A stretch of 64,000 nt of DNA from Rhizobium indicum (GCF_005862305.2 NZ_CP054021.1:3699501-3763500); one strand, 5' to 3'; shown: positions 7,844-17,943, numbered from the stretch's first letter. Translations and numbers: made by a program. The notes: generated by a model from the letters alone, not told the origin.

Positions 7844-8758
7844 ATGATCGAACGCACGCCGATATTCAACTTCATCTGCTATACGCTTCTCGCGCTCGGC
7901 ATGGTGATCGCGCTTCTGCCTTTCGCCATCGTCATCATCGCCTCGACGCTTGATCTGGAGACGGTCAATCGCGTGCCGCTGCCGCTGATGCCGGGCTCGC
8001 ACTTCTGGGAAAACGCTGAGACCGCCTGGGTTCGCGCCGATCTCGGCAACAAGCTGTTCCACAGCATCATCTTCGCCGCAACCGTTGGCGCCGGCAAGGT
8101 CATGCTGTCTTCCATGGCAGCCTTCTCGATCGTCTACTTCCGCTTCCGTGGCCGGTATGTGATTTTCTGGATCATCTTCATCACGCTGATGCTGCCGCTG
8201 GAAGTCCGCATCGTGCCGACCTATTCGATTGCGGCCAATGCGCTGCAGCCTTTCCAGACGATCCTCGACGTCACCGGCATAAGCTGGCTCGTCGCGCAGA
8301 TCACCGGCGTCCAGATCAAGCTCGAATGGGGCCTGCTGAATTCATATCCCGGTCTCGTTCTGCCGCTGGTCGCAACCGCGACCGGCACCTTTCTATACCG
8401 GCAGTTCTACCTGACGGTTCCGGACGAGCTTGCCGAGGCCTCGAAGATGGACGGATCGGGTCCGGTCCGGTTCTTCTGGGACATTCTGCTGCCGCTTTCG
8501 CGGCCAAATATGATCGCGCTCTTCACCATCATGTTCGTCTGGGCCTGGAACCAGTATCTCTGGCCGCTGCTGATCACCACCGATCCGAATTTCGGCATCG
8601 CCGTGACGCAGCTCAAGACCCTCATCCCGTCCGAATTCGGCCTGCCCGACTGGAACGTTGCCATGGCCGGAACCCTGATCATCATGTCGCCGCCATTGAT
8701 CCTCGTCATTCTGATGCAGCGCTGGTTCGTACGCGGCCTTATCTCCACCGAGAAGTGA
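7844..8758 (+). CDS. ugpE: Glycerol-3-phosphate ABC permease UgpE
   Basis: 304-residue second permease of the Ugp importer, slightly longer than the E. coli protein (281). I start at MIERTPIFNF, 10 bp after ugpA; the frame opens earlier only inside ugpA. A membrane segment spans residues 10-33, and the EAA loop DELAEASKMDGSGPVRFFWDI lies near residue 200. AWNQYLWPLLITTD followed by VTQLKTL is characteristic of UgpE. It ends 12 bp before ugpC, consistent with one transcript for ugpA, ugpE and ugpC. Confidence 0.92.
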   Translation: MIERTPIFNFICYTLLALGMVIALLPFAIVIIASTLDLETVNRVPLPLMPGSHFWENAETAWVRADLGNKLFHSIIFAATVGAGKVMLSSMAAFSIVYFRFRGRYVIFWIIFITLMLPLEVRIVPTYSIAANALQPFQTILDVTGISWLVAQITGVQIKLEWGLLNSYPGLVLPLVATATGTFLYRQFYLTVPDELAEASKMDGSGPVRFFWDILLPLSRPNMIALFTIMFVWAWNQYLWPLLITTDPNFGIAVTQLKTLIPSEFGLPDWNVAMAGTLIIMSPPLILVILMQRWFVRGLISTEK

Positions 8759-8770
8759 AGGAGTACTCCC

Positions 8771-9880
8771 TTGGCACCGATCTCCATTCGTGGCGTGAAG
8801 AAAAACTACGGCAAGACCCCCGTCGTTCACGGCGTCGATCTCGACATTCAGTCGGGCGAGTTCATCGTCATCCTCGGCCCGTCCGGCTGCGGCAAGTCCA
8901 CACTGCTGCGCATGATCGCTGGCCTCGAGGAAATCACCGGCGGTGAAATCGCCATTGACGGCCGCGTCGTCAACCAGTTGGAGCCGCGCGAGCGCGGTTG
9001 CGCTATGGTGTTCCAGAACTATGCGCTTTATCCGCATATGAGTGTTGCCGAGAATATCGGCTATGCATTGAAGGTGGCCGGCGTCTCGAAGGCGGAGCGT
9101 CAGCGGCGTATCGGCGAGGTCGCCAAGGCGCTCAGCCTCGAACCTTTCCTCGAACGCCGGCCCGCCGCTCTTTCCGGCGGTCAGCGCCAGCGCGTCGCCA
9201 TGGGCCGCGCGATGATCCGCGAACCGAAGGTGTTTCTCTTCGACGAGCCGTTGTCGAACCTTGACGCCAAGCTGCGCATCGCCATGCGCGCCGAAATCCG
9301 CCGCCTGCACCGCCGCCTTGGCGCCACTTCGATCTTCGTCACGCATGACCAGACCGAAGCGATGACGCTGGCCGACCGGCTGGTGGTGATGAACGGCGGC
9401 AGGGTGGAGCAGGTCGGCACGCCCGAAGAGGTCTATCATCATCCGGTCTCGCGCTTCGTCGCGGGCTTCGTCGGCACGCCGGCGATGAACCTGCTCGAGG
9501 GCACGATCAATGACGAGGGCGTCTTCGTCTACGATCAAAGCCGCAAGGTCGCGCTGCCGCGCGAGCGCGCCGCACCGCTGAAAGGCAAACGCGTCGTGCT
9601 CGGCATGCGGGCCGAGGCCGCCCGGTTGGTGGCCCCGGATGCGCCGGGTGCCCTTGTCGCAACGGCCGATTTCATCGAAGAGCTCGGCGCAAGCCGCATC
9701 GTCCACGCCGATTTCGATGGGCTGCCCTTTGCCGTGGCGCTGACTGAGGCCGTGAAGGTGAAGTCGGGCGATCCGATCGGCATCGCGATCGATTACGACC
9801 AGATCCACCTTTATGCCGCCGATACCGGCCGGATCATCGAGAACCCTGTTATGAACAGCGCAGGCGCCGTCCACGCCTAA
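8771..9880 (+). CDS. ugpC: Glycerol-3-phosphate ABC transporter ATPase UgpC
   Basis: 369-residue ATP-binding subunit of the MalK/UgpC type. Walker [10 protein letters not shown] is at residues 36-44, followed by the Q-loop [11 protein letters not shown], the signature [14 protein letters not shown], Walker B VFLFDEP and the switch His in FVTHDQTEA. The C-terminal 130 residues are the regulatory OB-fold (TOBE) domain of this subfamily. The start is a TTG with AGGAG 6-7 bases upstream; no ATG fits. The last gene of the ugp operon, it is followed by a perfect hairpin. Confidence 0.93.
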   Translation: MAPISIRGVKKNYGKTPVVHGVDLDIQSGEFIVILGPSGCGKSTLLRMIAGLEEITGGEIAIDGRVVNQLEPRERGCAMVFQNYALYPHMSVAENIGYALKVAGVSKAERQRRIGEVAKALSLEPFLERRPAALSGGQRQRVAMGRAMIREPKVFLFDEPLSNLDAKLRIAMRAEIRRLHRRLGATSIFVTHDQTEAMTLADRLVVMNGGRVEQVGTPEEVYHHPVSRFVAGFVGTPAMNLLEGTINDEGVFVYDQSRKVALPRERAAPLKGKRVVLGMRAEAARLVAPDAPGALVATADFIEELGASRIVHADFDGLPFAVALTEAVKVKSGDPIGIAIDYDQIHLYAADTGRIIENPVMNSAGAVHA

Positions 9881-9925
9881 AGCGGTCTGCGACGATTCTT
9901 TGCGATGATCTTGGCAGAGCGTTCG

Positions 9926-9946
9926 GCGGCTGAGGATGTCAGCCGC
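9926..9946 (+). terminator. Hairpin terminator candidate after ugpC
   Basis: Gcggctga-ggatg-tcagccgc is a perfect 8-bp stem with a 5-base loop, 45 bp after the ugpC stop. The following U-tract is weak. It also lies just beyond the stop of the convergent cupin gene. Confidence 0.5.
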
Positions 9947-9966
9947 TTACTCGAAGGTGAATTGCT

Positions 9967-10440
9967 CTAACGATGGATCGGGTCGATCCACGCGACGTCC
10001 TCCGGCTTTTCGACCGGCTCGATGTCGAGGTTGACGACGACCGGTTCCTGGCCTGAGCGGACGAGAACGCATTCCAGCGTCTCGTCGCGGCTGGCGTTGA
10101 TTTCCTGATGCGGCACATAGGGCGGAACATAGATGAAGTCGCCGGGGCCAGCCTCCGCGGTATATTCCAGATGCTCGCCCCAGCGCATGCGGGCCTTGCC
10201 CTTGACCACGTAGATGATGCTTTCGAGATCGCCATGGTGATGGGCGCCGGTCTTGGCGTTGGCATGGATCGTCACCGTGCCGGCCCAGATCTTTTCGGCG
10301 CCGGCGCGCGCGTTGTTGATCGCGGTCGCGCGGTTCATGCCCGGCGTCTGCGCGGTGTTCGGATCGAGCGAATTACCGGGGATGACCTTGACGCCATGTT
10401 CCCGCCAGTCGACATGGTGATGCTCGTGATCGTCGCTCAT
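9967..10440 (-). CDS. Single-domain cupin protein
   Basis: 157-residue small cupin. The metal-binding motif 1 is present as GAHHHGDLESIIYVVKGKARMRWG (residues about 65-88), and motif 2 as PGDFIYVPPYVPHQEIN (about 98-114), giving His/Glu ligands typical of a Fe or Mn site. The N-terminal DDHEHHH is His-rich. Such proteins include dioxygenases, isomerases and sugar-binding regulators; the substrate cannot be inferred. It is convergent with ugpC and diverges across 129 bp from the next gene. Confidence 0.85.
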   Translation of the reverse strand: MSDDHEHHHVDWREHGVKVIPGNSLDPNTAQTPGMNRATAINNARAGAEKIWAGTVTIHANAKTGAHHHGDLESIIYVVKGKARMRWGEHLEYTAEAGPGDFIYVPPYVPHQEINASRDETLECVLVRSGQEPVVVNLDIEPVEKPEDVAWIDPIHR

Positions 10441-10569
10441 GCCTTGCCTCCAGCTTCGATTTGATCAGTCTAGGCTTGAGCCGGGCGGCGGCCAAGCGGA
10501 TTTGCCGCTACGCAGCCGCATAGCGTCTCGGCCCGATAGCTTCTGCGCACAAAGGAAAGAACGGACCCG

Positions 10570-11112
10570 ATGAGCCACCTCCCGCAAATCGACTATGACA
10601 CCGCTTCGGAAGAGGTTCGTGCGGCGCATGACGAGGAAGTCAGGCTGCGCGGCCGGATGACCAACATGAAGCGGACACTGCTGCACTCGCCGGCGGCTCA
10701 CCGCATCTATGCCGAGTGGTTCACGCTGCGGGCCGAACTCGATCCCGCGATCAACGACCGGGCGATCTGGATCTTCTCGCATGCGATCTCGAAGGCGGCG
10801 AAATCGAAGATCGCCATCACCTTCTTTCGCCGGGCGCTGATCAACAAGGGTTTCAATCCCGATGCGCCGGAGTTTTCCGACGAGGAAGCGCTGCTCGACG
10901 CCTTCGGCAAGGCGATCGTCGCCGATTCCAACGCTGTTCCCGCCGAACTCTGGGCGAAGCTGAAACAGCGCTACGAGACCAAGGTGCTCGTCGATCTCGT
11001 CGCCTTCGCCGGCATCATGCTGGCCACCGCCGTCTTCAACAATGTCGTCGAGGTCGATTTCGACCCCGAGCTTGAAGCCTTTGCCGAAGGCACCAGTTCA
11101 TCCGCATCCTGA
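10570..11112 (+). CDS. Helical protein, possibly carboxymuconolactone decarboxylase-like (AhpD fold)
   Basis: 180-residue, mostly helical cytoplasmic protein starting MSHLPQIDYD. The layout of MTNMKRTLLHSPAAHRIY, INDRAIWIFSHAISKAAKSK and LVDLVAFAGIMLATAVFNNVVEVD resembles AhpD/carboxymuconolactone decarboxylase-like proteins, but the CxxC redox pair of AhpD is absent (no cysteines seen). An enzymatic role is therefore uncertain. It is divergent from the cupin gene, and its 3' end meets the GH42 gene 4 bp away on the other strand. Confidence 0.7.
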   Translation: MSHLPQIDYDTASEEVRAAHDEEVRLRGRMTNMKRTLLHSPAAHRIYAEWFTLRAELDPAINDRAIWIFSHAISKAAKSKIAITFFRRALINKGFNPDAPEFSDEEALLDAFGKAIVADSNAVPAELWAKLKQRYETKVLVDLVAFAGIMLATAVFNNVVEVDFDPELEAFAEGTSSSAS

Positions 11113-11116
11113 AGTT

Positions 11117-13219
11117 TCAGCTATCGAGCGGCAGGATCAGCACATCGCGCGGCGGCACCTCGATGCCACTATTGCCGATATGGTCGATCGGCCAGACTGC
11201 CTGGCTTTGCGCAAGCGCTCCTCGGGCGAGCGTCACCTCGGTCTTCTGCGCCGTTCTCGTCGGATTGACGAGCCAGAGGAAGCTGCCTCTTTCGCCTTGG
11301 TGAACCCGGGCAAAAAGGGCGGCATTCGATAGCGTCACATGGCGCTTCTCCCCACTCCATCTCAATAGCTCCGCGAAGAAGGCGCCGTTCGCCTTCCCCT
11401 GCGTGCGATAATAGGCAACGGAGGGATTGGTGCCGATCAGCAGCGTGCGGCCTTTGCCATAGGTGTTTTCGACGACGGCAAGACGGCCGTCGGTGAAATG
11501 GCCGCGCCCGGTTCCGCCGGCCAGGCGGTAGGATTGCAGGAAGCCGCCGCCGTCGACGGCTGCACCATCCAGATCGAAATGGATGCGGTCGCCGATATCG
11601 GGCATGAATTCGACTTCCTCCTCGCGCGCGCCGAAGACCTCGTCGAGGCCCATGTTCGGCTGCACGGCGCCGACATGGCCGAGATCGCCGAAGTAGCCGG
11701 GGCATGCCTCGGCAATCAGCGTGCCGCCGTTTTCGACCCAGGCTTTCAGGCGCTTCGCCTGTTCCGATGTGAACATGATCGGATAGGGGAAATAGAGGAA
11801 ATCATAGGCCGCGATATCGTCGATATGCACCCAGTCCGGCTGCATGCCATTTTCGAGGAAGGCACGATAGGCCCCCCACATGGCTTCGGGATAGGGTTTC
11901 TCCTTGCGGTCGTGGTTCAGGAGGTAATCGAATTCCTGGGTTTCGCGGACGACGAGGATGCCGACCTCGCCGCGCACGGGCTTTGCCTCCCAGAGGGGAG
12001 CCTGGGCCTTGTCATTTGCCCATTTCGCCATGGCGCTTGCCATGTCCGAGCGCGGCGTGCGCGAGCCGTCCATGCCGTAGGAGCCGAAAGCACCGAAGAG
12101 TGGACCGTCGAGCAGCGGGCGCCAGCGCAGATTGATCACGCCGCGGGCGCCGCCGGCAAGCGAGGTCATGCTCCAGAGCCGGATATCCTCGGGCTCGGCG
12201 ACGCGGCCATCCTCCTTGTCGCGGCCGATCACCTGCGGCTGCAGCCAGAGCGGGCCACCCTGGCGTTCGGCATGCCAGAAGGGTTTGCCGCGGGCGGCGG
12301 CGCGGTTGATGTCGACGCCGTACCAGTTCTTCCAGGCTTCCGAGCCCTTGCGGGCCTGGATCCAGGTGAAGCCGTAAACCTCGACCTTGGAGGCGGCGAG
12401 CCAGTCGTCGCAGCCGTTGGCCGCCATGTTGGGAATTGCGCCGGATATGCCGTGGGCAACGATGGTGTTCTTCTGGTCGACGGCGCGGATCGTGTCGATG
12501 CGCCATTGCATCTGATCATAGAAATTGTCGCGTTTGAACTGCAGCCAGTCGATGCATTCGGGGTAGGGCGCCATGTGCACCGGCGGCTCGATATCGTCCC
12601 ATTCGGCATAGCTGTAGCGGTACCAGGCCTTGGCCAGAACCTTCAGGCTGCCGTACTTCCTTTCCAGCCATTTGCGAAAGGCAGCCTTGGCATAGGGGCT
12701 GTAATCGACATCGGCGGAATAGTTGCACTCGTTCCAGACGTCGTAGCCATAGATCGCCGGATGATCCTTGTAGCGGGTGGCGAGCGCGGTCAGGAACTTG
12801 CCCGCGGCTTCCTTCACTTCGGGGCAGTTCAGCGTCAGGGCGCCGGCGCCGCCACCATTGTTGGAGAAGCCGCCGGTCGCCGACGACACACCCATATAGG
12901 AACCGAGTTTGGTGCCGTCGGCATTGACCTGCAATGCATGAGCGTATTTGCGCACCGCCCAGTCGGGCACGGCATGGATAAGCTCGGCGATAACGGTCTT
13001 GATGCCGTTTGCGGCGGCAAGGTCCATCTGACGGTCATATTCCTCCCAGTCGTAGACGCCGGGGGCGGTTTCGATCGCGCTCCACATGAACCAGTGGCGG
13101 AAGATGTTGAGGCCGTCTTGCCCGGCGGTCGTGTAGTCGCGCTCCCAGTCTTCGCGGGGTGGGTTCGACTTGCGGAAATAGACGGCACCGTAGGGCAGTT
13201 GGATATCTTTGTTGAGCAT
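11117..13219 (-). CDS. Beta-galactosidase-like glycoside hydrolase, family GH42
   Basis: 700-residue three-domain GH42 enzyme. The TIM barrel fills residues 1-390, with the acid/base in DVWNE (E164) and the likely nucleophile in FWHAE (E318). A trimerisation, GATase-like domain follows (VGILVVRETQEFDYLL, about 405-610), then a C-terminal beta domain. No signal peptide is present, so it acts in the cytoplasm on imported oligosaccharides, releasing terminal beta-galactosyl or alpha-L-arabinopyranosyl residues in known relatives. Start ATG with GAAGGACA upstream. It is the last gene of the long operon headed by the binding protein at 23155, 109 bp after glxR. Confidence 0.88.
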   Translation of the reverse strand: MLNKDIQLPYGAVYFRKSNPPREDWERDYTTAGQDGLNIFRHWFMWSAIETAPGVYDWEEYDRQMDLAAANGIKTVIAELIHAVPDWAVRKYAHALQVNADGTKLGSYMGVSSATGGFSNNGGGAGALTLNCPEVKEAAGKFLTALATRYKDHPAIYGYDVWNECNYSADVDYSPYAKAAFRKWLERKYGSLKVLAKAWYRYSYAEWDDIEPPVHMAPYPECIDWLQFKRDNFYDQMQWRIDTIRAVDQKNTIVAHGISGAIPNMAANGCDDWLAASKVEVYGFTWIQARKGSEAWKNWYGVDINRAAARGKPFWHAERQGGPLWLQPQVIGRDKEDGRVAEPEDIRLWSMTSLAGGARGVINLRWRPLLDGPLFGAFGSYGMDGSRTPRSDMASAMAKWANDKAQAPLWEAKPVRGEVGILVVRETQEFDYLLNHDRKEKPYPEAMWGAYRAFLENGMQPDWVHIDDIAAYDFLYFPYPIMFTSEQAKRLKAWVENGGTLIAEACPGYFGDLGHVGAVQPNMGLDEVFGAREEEVEFMPDIGDRIHFDLDGAAVDGGGFLQSYRLAGGTGRGHFTDGRLAVVENTYGKGRTLLIGTNPSVAYYRTQGKANGAFFAELLRWSGEKRHVTLSNAALFARVHQGERGSFLWLVNPTRTAQKTEVTLARGALAQSQAVWPIDHIGNSGIEVPPRDVLILPLDS

Positions 13220-13327
13220 TGTCCTGTCCTTCTCTATCGATGTCCGGACATGGCTTCGCCGTCCGGAAAGTAGGCTCCGGCAGTCGGCAATCGAAGTGGC
13301 GTCCGGCTATTCTAAAAAAGCGTTGAT

Positions 13328-14203
13328 CTAGCGCGGTCCTCCGGCGAGGAGTTCCAGGGTGCGGATGAGGGCGGAATGGTCGCGTTCGCCGTCGCCATTG
13401 GCGATCGCGGCATTCATCAACTGTTGCGTGGCGGCCGTGTTCGGCAGCGACAGATCGAGCGCGCGGGCGGCATCGACGGCAAGCGTCATGTCCTTGCGGT
13501 GCAGGCGGATGCGGAAGCCGGGCTCGAAGGTCTCCTTGACCATGCGCTCGCCATGCACTTCGAGGATGCGCGAAGCGGCAAAGCCGCCCATCAGTGCTGC
13601 GCGCACCTTGGCTGGATCGGCGCCGGCCTTCCTGGCAAAGAGCAGCGCTTCGGCAACCGCCTCGATCGTCAGGCCGACGATGATCTGGTTGGCGACCTTG
13701 GCTGTCTGCCCGTCGCCGCTGCCGCCGACATGGGTGATGTTCTTGCCCATCTTTTCGAAGAGCGGCTTGGCGCGTTCGAAAACCTGCTCCTTGCCTCCGA
13801 CCATGATCGTCAGCGAGGCGGCCTTGGCGCCGACCTCACCGCCGGAAACGGGAGCATCGAGATAATCGCAGCCGAGCGCCTCGATGCGTTTGGCGAAAGT
13901 CTTGGTGGCGACCGGCGAGATCGAGCTCATGTCGATAACCAGCTTGCCCTGGGAAAGGCCGGAGGCGACGCCGTCTTCGCCGAACAGCACCGCCTCGACA
14001 TCTGGTGTATCCGGCAGCATCAGGATGACGATGTCGGAAGCGTGCGCCACCGCCCTGGCGCTGGCGGCGGCTTTGCCGCCCTTGTCGACAAGATGCTGCG
14101 AGGTTTCCTTCACGCGGTTCAGATGCAGCGTGTGGCCGGCGTCGATCAGGTGTTCCGCCATCGGGCGGCCCATGACGCCCAGTCCGATAAATCCGATGTT
14201 CAT
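13328..14203 (-). CDS. glxR: 2-Hydroxy-3-oxopropionate (tartronate semialdehyde) reductase
   Basis: 291-residue beta-hydroxyacid dehydrogenase. N-terminal Rossmann motif GFIGLGVMGRPMAEHL (residues 4-19), substrate loop DAPVSGGEVGA (about 117-127), and the catalytic Lys in GDGQTAKVANQ (about 165-175). Members reduce tartronate semialdehyde to D-glycerate with NAD(P)H. The ATG overlaps the stop of the hydroxypyruvate isomerase gene by 4 bp, the classical hyi-glxR pair that converts hydroxypyruvate or glyoxylate-derived semialdehyde to glycerate. The fit to GlxR/GarR is good, though 3-hydroxyisobutyrate dehydrogenase relatives share these motifs. Confidence 0.85.
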   Translation of the reverse strand: MNIGFIGLGVMGRPMAEHLIDAGHTLHLNRVKETSQHLVDKGGKAAASARAVAHASDIVILMLPDTPDVEAVLFGEDGVASGLSQGKLVIDMSSISPVATKTFAKRIEALGCDYLDAPVSGGEVGAKAASLTIMVGGKEQVFERAKPLFEKMGKNITHVGGSGDGQTAKVANQIIVGLTIEAVAEALLFARKAGADPAKVRAALMGGFAASRILEVHGERMVKETFEPGFRIRLHRKDMTLAVDAARALDLSLPNTAATQQLMNAAIANGDGERDHSALIRTLELLAGGPR

Positions 14204-14994
14204 GCTGTCCTCGCTGTCTTCAGATAGGGTTTCATCCAGCCGAGGCCTTCGCTGGTGCCGGATTTCGGCTTGTACTCGCAGCCGACCCAGCCGTCGTAGC
14301 CGAGGCGGTCGAGCTCGGAGAGGATGAAGCCGTAATTGATCTCGCCGGTGCCGGGTTCGTTGCGGCCGGGATTGTCGGCGATCTGGACATGGGCGATCTT
14401 CTCCCTCAGCCGGATGAAGGTGGGGATCAGGTCGCCCTGCATGATCTGCATGTGGTAGAAATCATACTGGATGTAGAGATTGTCCGAGCCGACCCGGTCG
14501 AGAATGCGTTCGGCATCAGCGGTGGTCGACAGGAAGAAGCCGGGAATATCGCGCAGGTTGATCGGCTCGACCAGCAGCTTGACGCCGACGTCGGCACAAC
14601 GCTTTGCAGCATATTTCAGATTGTCGACCAGCACCGTTTCCAGCGTTTGGAGGTCCGCACCCTTCGGCACCAGCCCGGAGATGACATTCACCTGTGGGCA
14701 ATCGAGCGCTGCGGCATAGTCGAGCGCCTGCGCGACCCCGTTGCGGAACTCCTCTACGCGGTCCGGCAGGCAGGCAATGCCGCGCTCGCCGCCGGCCCAG
14801 TCGCCTGATGGCACGTTGAAGAGCGCCTGTTTCAGGCCACTCGCTTTCAACGTCTCGGCGACCTTCTCCTTGGGCTCGGCATAGGGGCCGAGATATTCGA
14901 GGGCGCCGAAGCCGTCCTTTGCGGCTGCCGTGAAGCGGTCGAGAAAGGGCAGGTCCTGGTAGAGGAAGGAAAGGTTGGCGGAAAATTTCGGCAC
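14200..14994 (-). CDS. hyi: Hydroxypyruvate isomerase
   Basis: 264-residue TIM-barrel isomerase of the xylose-isomerase-like family, close in length to E. coli Hyi (258). The start MPKFSANLSFLY uses GTG, with AAGGA 9 bases upstream. Family landmarks are FNVPSGDWAGGERG, VNVISGLVP, LLVEPINLRDIPGFFL (metal-ligand Glu), YIQYDFYHMQIMQGD (Asp/His ligands) and HVQIADNPGRNEPGTGEI. It interconverts hydroxypyruvate and tartronate semialdehyde. It begins 10 bp after the ABC ATPase gene and overlaps glxR, so it belongs to the oligosaccharide-uptake operon. Confidence 0.88.
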   Translation of the reverse strand: MPKFSANLSFLYQDLPFLDRFTAAAKDGFGALEYLGPYAEPKEKVAETLKASGLKQALFNVPSGDWAGGERGIACLPDRVEEFRNGVAQALDYAAALDCPQVNVISGLVPKGADLQTLETVLVDNLKYAAKRCADVGVKLLVEPINLRDIPGFFLSTTADAERILDRVGSDNLYIQYDFYHMQIMQGDLIPTFIRLREKIAHVQIADNPGRNEPGTGEINYGFILSELDRLGYDGWVGCEYKPKSGTSEGLGWMKPYLKTARTA

Positions 14995-15004
14995 GGGATC
15001 GTCC

Positions 15005-16732
15005 TTAGATATTGGCAGGCGCGACGAAACGATGCCGGTGCAGCATGCGCTTGTCGCGGGGGTCGGGATTGGGAACGGCTGATATGAGGCTCTTGGTATA
15101 GGCCTCCTCGGGAGCGGTGCAGATCTGTTCGGCCTCGCCAAGTTCGACGATTTTGCCGCGATGCATGACGGCGACGCGATCGCAGAAATAACGCACGACC
15201 GAAATGTCGTGGGAGATGAAGATGAAGCTCAGGTTCAGTCGTTGACGGATATCGAGTAGCAGGTCGAGGATCTGGCTGCGGATCGAGACGTCGAGTGCCG
15301 ACGTCGCCTCGTCGGCGATGATGATGCGCGGATCGAGCGCAAGGGCGCGGGCGATGCCGATGCGCTGGCGCTGGCCGCCGGAGAAGGCATGCGGATAACG
15401 TTCCATGGCCATCGGATCGAGGCCGACCAGGCGCATCAATTCGGCGACGCGGTCTTCCAGTGCCTTGCCCTTGGCCAGCCCGTTGACAACAAGCGGATCA
15501 CCGATCACCTCTTTGACGGTCATGCGCGGATTGAGCGACGCGAAGGGATCCTGGAAGACGAGACGGACTTCACGGTGGAAGGTGCGGAGCTCGCGTTTCG
15601 TCAGCTTGGTGACGTCGATCTCACCGCCGTCCCTGCCACGATAGCTGATGGTGCCCGATGTCGGCTCGACGGTGCGCAGAATGAGCCGGCCGAGCGTCGT
15701 CTTGCCGGAGCCGCTTTCGCCGACGATGCCGAGGTTTTCGCCGGGATAAAGATCGAAGCTGGCGTCGTCGACGGCGCGCAGCGTATTTGATTTGCCGTGC
15801 CAGCCGTAGATCTTGCCAAGGTTGCGGACGGACAGGATCGGCTGCGGCGCCTGCGGCGATAGTGCCACGGCGGGCAGCCGCCCTTCGACATGTTGGGTCA
15901 GCTTGACCGTCGAGGCGAGCAGTTGGCGGGTATAGGGATGTTCGGCGGCGTGGTAGATCGCATCGACCGGTCCGCGCTCGACGATGCGGCCGAAGCGCAT
16001 GACGGCGACGTCGTCGGCCACTTCCGCGACGATCCCCATGTCATGGGTGATGAGCAGCATGGCCATGCCGCGCTCGACCTGCAGGCGCTTGATGAGGTCG
16101 AGGATTTCGGCCTGGGTGGTGACGTCGAGCGCCGTCGTCGGTTCGTCGGCGATGAGAATGTCGGGATTGCCGGCGAGCGCCATGGCGATCATGGCGCGTT
16201 GGCGCATGCCGCCGGAGAATTCGAAGGTGTAGCGGTCGGCCATCTTGTCCGGGTTCGGAATTTCGACCTGACGCAGCAATTCGATGGTCCTTTCGCGGGC
16301 GGCACGCTGATCGAGATTGCTGTGGAGGCGCACGGCCTCGATGATCTGCGAACCAATGGTGTGAACCGGCGACAGCGAGCTCATCGGCTCCTGGAAGATC
16401 AGGCCGATGCGGCGGCCGCGTATGGCGCGCATCGCCCGGTCGGACGGCTTCAAGGCGGCAATGTCGATGACCCCGTTACCCCCGGTGACCCCGTCGCCGT
16501 TGTTGAGCAGGATGCGGCCGGAAACGATGCTGCCGGGGCTGTCGACGATCTGCAGCAGCGAACGGGCGGTGACGCTTTTGCCGGAGCCGCTTTCGCCGAC
16601 GAGGCAGAGCGTCTCACCGCGCTTCAGCTCGAAGCTGACATTTTCGACGGCGTGCAGGATGTGGGTGCGCAGCCTGAAATCGATCGAGAGGTTTTCGACG
16701 GAGAGAACGACGTCTTTTGAAAGATCGGCCAT
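15005..16732 (-). CDS. Dipeptide/oligosaccharide-type ABC transporter, fused double ATPase
   Basis: 575-residue protein made of two ABC ATPase halves, equivalent to DppD plus DppF joined. Half 1 has Walker A GESGSGKS at 46-53 and signature [12 protein letters not shown]; half 2 has Walker [10 protein letters not shown] near 336 and signature [14 protein letters not shown]. Each half ends with an oligopeptide/dipeptide C-terminal extension. The start MADLSKDVV is preceded by GAGGAAACC; an upstream in-frame Met lacks a site. It powers the two permeases upstream (17944 and 16743). Although the family is labelled peptide transport, the neighbouring glycosidases point to an oligosaccharide substrate. 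Confidence 0.92.
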   Translation of the reverse strand: MADLSKDVVLSVENLSIDFRLRTHILHAVENVSFELKRGETLCLVGESGSGKSVTARSLLQIVDSPGSIVSGRILLNNGDGVTGGNGVIDIAALKPSDRAMRAIRGRRIGLIFQEPMSSLSPVHTIGSQIIEAVRLHSNLDQRAARERTIELLRQVEIPNPDKMADRYTFEFSGGMRQRAMIAMALAGNPDILIADEPTTALDVTTQAEILDLIKRLQVERGMAMLLITHDMGIVAEVADDVAVMRFGRIVERGPVDAIYHAAEHPYTRQLLASTVKLTQHVEGRLPAVALSPQAPQPILSVRNLGKIYGWHGKSNTLRAVDDASFDLYPGENLGIVGESGSGKTTLGRLILRTVEPTSGTISYRGRDGGEIDVTKLTKRELRTFHREVRLVFQDPFASLNPRMTVKEVIGDPLVVNGLAKGKALEDRVAELMRLVGLDPMAMERYPHAFSGGQRQRIGIARALALDPRIIIADEATSALDVSIRSQILDLLLDIRQRLNLSFIFISHDISVVRYFCDRVAVMHRGKIVELGEAEQICTAPEEAYTKSLISAVPNPDPRDKRMLHRHRFVAPANI

Positions 16733-16742
16733 GGTTTCCTCC

Positions 16743-17933
16743 TCAATTGTCGTAAGGGTCGGCGGCATCGCGCAGGCCGTCGCCGAAGAAATTGAAGGAC
16801 AGGACGGCGACGACGACTGCGAGCGACGGCCAGATCAGGAGCCACGGCGCGGTGGCGACGGTGCGGATGTTCTGGGCGTCCTGCAGCAGCACGCCCCAGC
16901 TGACGACCGGCGGCTTGAGGCCGATGCCGAGGAAGGACAGCGAAGTCTCGGCGACGATCATGGTCGGCACGGCCAGCGTCACGACCGCAAGGATGTGGCT
17001 CGTCAGTGACGGCAGGATGTGGCGGAAGATCAGCCGCGCTTCGCTCGATCCGTCGAGCCGGGCGGCGACGACGAAATCCTCGCTGCGCAGTGCCAGGAAC
17101 CGGCCGCGCACCTCCCGCGCCAGGCTGGTCCAGCCGAGCAGCGAGACGATGATCGTTATGACGAAATAGACATTGACCGGCGACCATGTCAGTGGGATCG
17201 CCGCCGCCAGGCCGAGCCACAGCGGGATGGTCGGCATGGCGCTGACGACCTCGATGACGCGCTGGATCAGCGTATCGACCCAGCCGCCGTAGAAGCCGGA
17301 GATCGAGCCGAGTACGACGCCCAATATCAGCGACATGGCGACGCCGACGAGGCCTATCGACATGGATACACGGGTGCCGTAGACGAGGCGCGAGAAGACG
17401 TCGCGGCCGAGCCGGTCGGCGCCGAGCAGATACATCGGGTCGTTCTGGTTGAGGGGGCCGATCAGGTGGCGGTTCATCGGGATCAGGCCCCAGAGATGGT
17501 AGGCCGCGCCTTTGACGAAGAAGCCGATTGCGACAACCTTGGTGTCGTCGACGACGAAGGTGCGGCGCAGCGCCACCTTGTCGATCTCGACCTTGTAGCC
17601 CTTCACATGGAAATTGAACTCCGAACTGCCGTCCGGTTTTTCGACGAAGAAGCTGAGGCCCTGCGGCGGGGCATAGGTATATTGCGGCCGCGAGGTCATC
17701 GGCAAAGCCGGCGCCAGGAATTCGGCGAAGAGGCCGACCAGATAGAGGAAGAGAATGATGGCGCCGGCCACCATCGCCACCTTCTGGCGGATCAGTTTGC
17801 CGGCAACCAGCCGCCAGGGGCCGATCGCGGCGGTCGAGACGGTCTTGCCCTGTTTCAGCGGGCTGATCGACGGGCCATCGGCAACAGTGTGAAGCGGACC
17901 AGCATGGTTTCCGAAGGTTTCGTGCGTGCTCAT
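16743..17933 (-). CDS. DppC/YejE-type ABC permease with enlarged periplasmic loop
   Basis: 396-residue permease, about 100 residues longer than DppC. The extra sequence (roughly residues 75-175) lies between the first membrane segment (IILFLYLVGLFAEF) and the transport core, and is likely a periplasmic domain as in YejE-like subunits. The core has the coupling loop VVAARLDGSSEARLIFRHILP and FLGIGLKPPVVSWG. The start ATG follows the upstream permease by 10 bp. It pairs with the DppB-like permease and a 650-residue binding protein; systems of this shape can carry oligosaccharides (S. meliloti AgpABCD carries alpha-galactosides). Confidence 0.9.
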   Translation of the reverse strand: MSTHETFGNHAGPLHTVADGPSISPLKQGKTVSTAAIGPWRLVAGKLIRQKVAMVAGAIILFLYLVGLFAEFLAPALPMTSRPQYTYAPPQGLSFFVEKPDGSSEFNFHVKGYKVEIDKVALRRTFVVDDTKVVAIGFFVKGAAYHLWGLIPMNRHLIGPLNQNDPMYLLGADRLGRDVFSRLVYGTRVSMSIGLVGVAMSLILGVVLGSISGFYGGWVDTLIQRVIEVVSAMPTIPLWLGLAAAIPLTWSPVNVYFVITIIVSLLGWTSLAREVRGRFLALRSEDFVVAARLDGSSEARLIFRHILPSLTSHILAVVTLAVPTMIVAETSLSFLGIGLKPPVVSWGVLLQDAQNIRTVATAPWLLIWPSLAVVVAVLSFNFFGDGLRDAADPYDN

Positions 17934-17943
17934 CCCGTCTTCC

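Noticed and set aside
11498..13273. 591-codon plus-strand open frame opposite the GH42 gene
   Set aside because: Shadow of the GH42 gene, whose catalytic motifs are intact on the minus strand.
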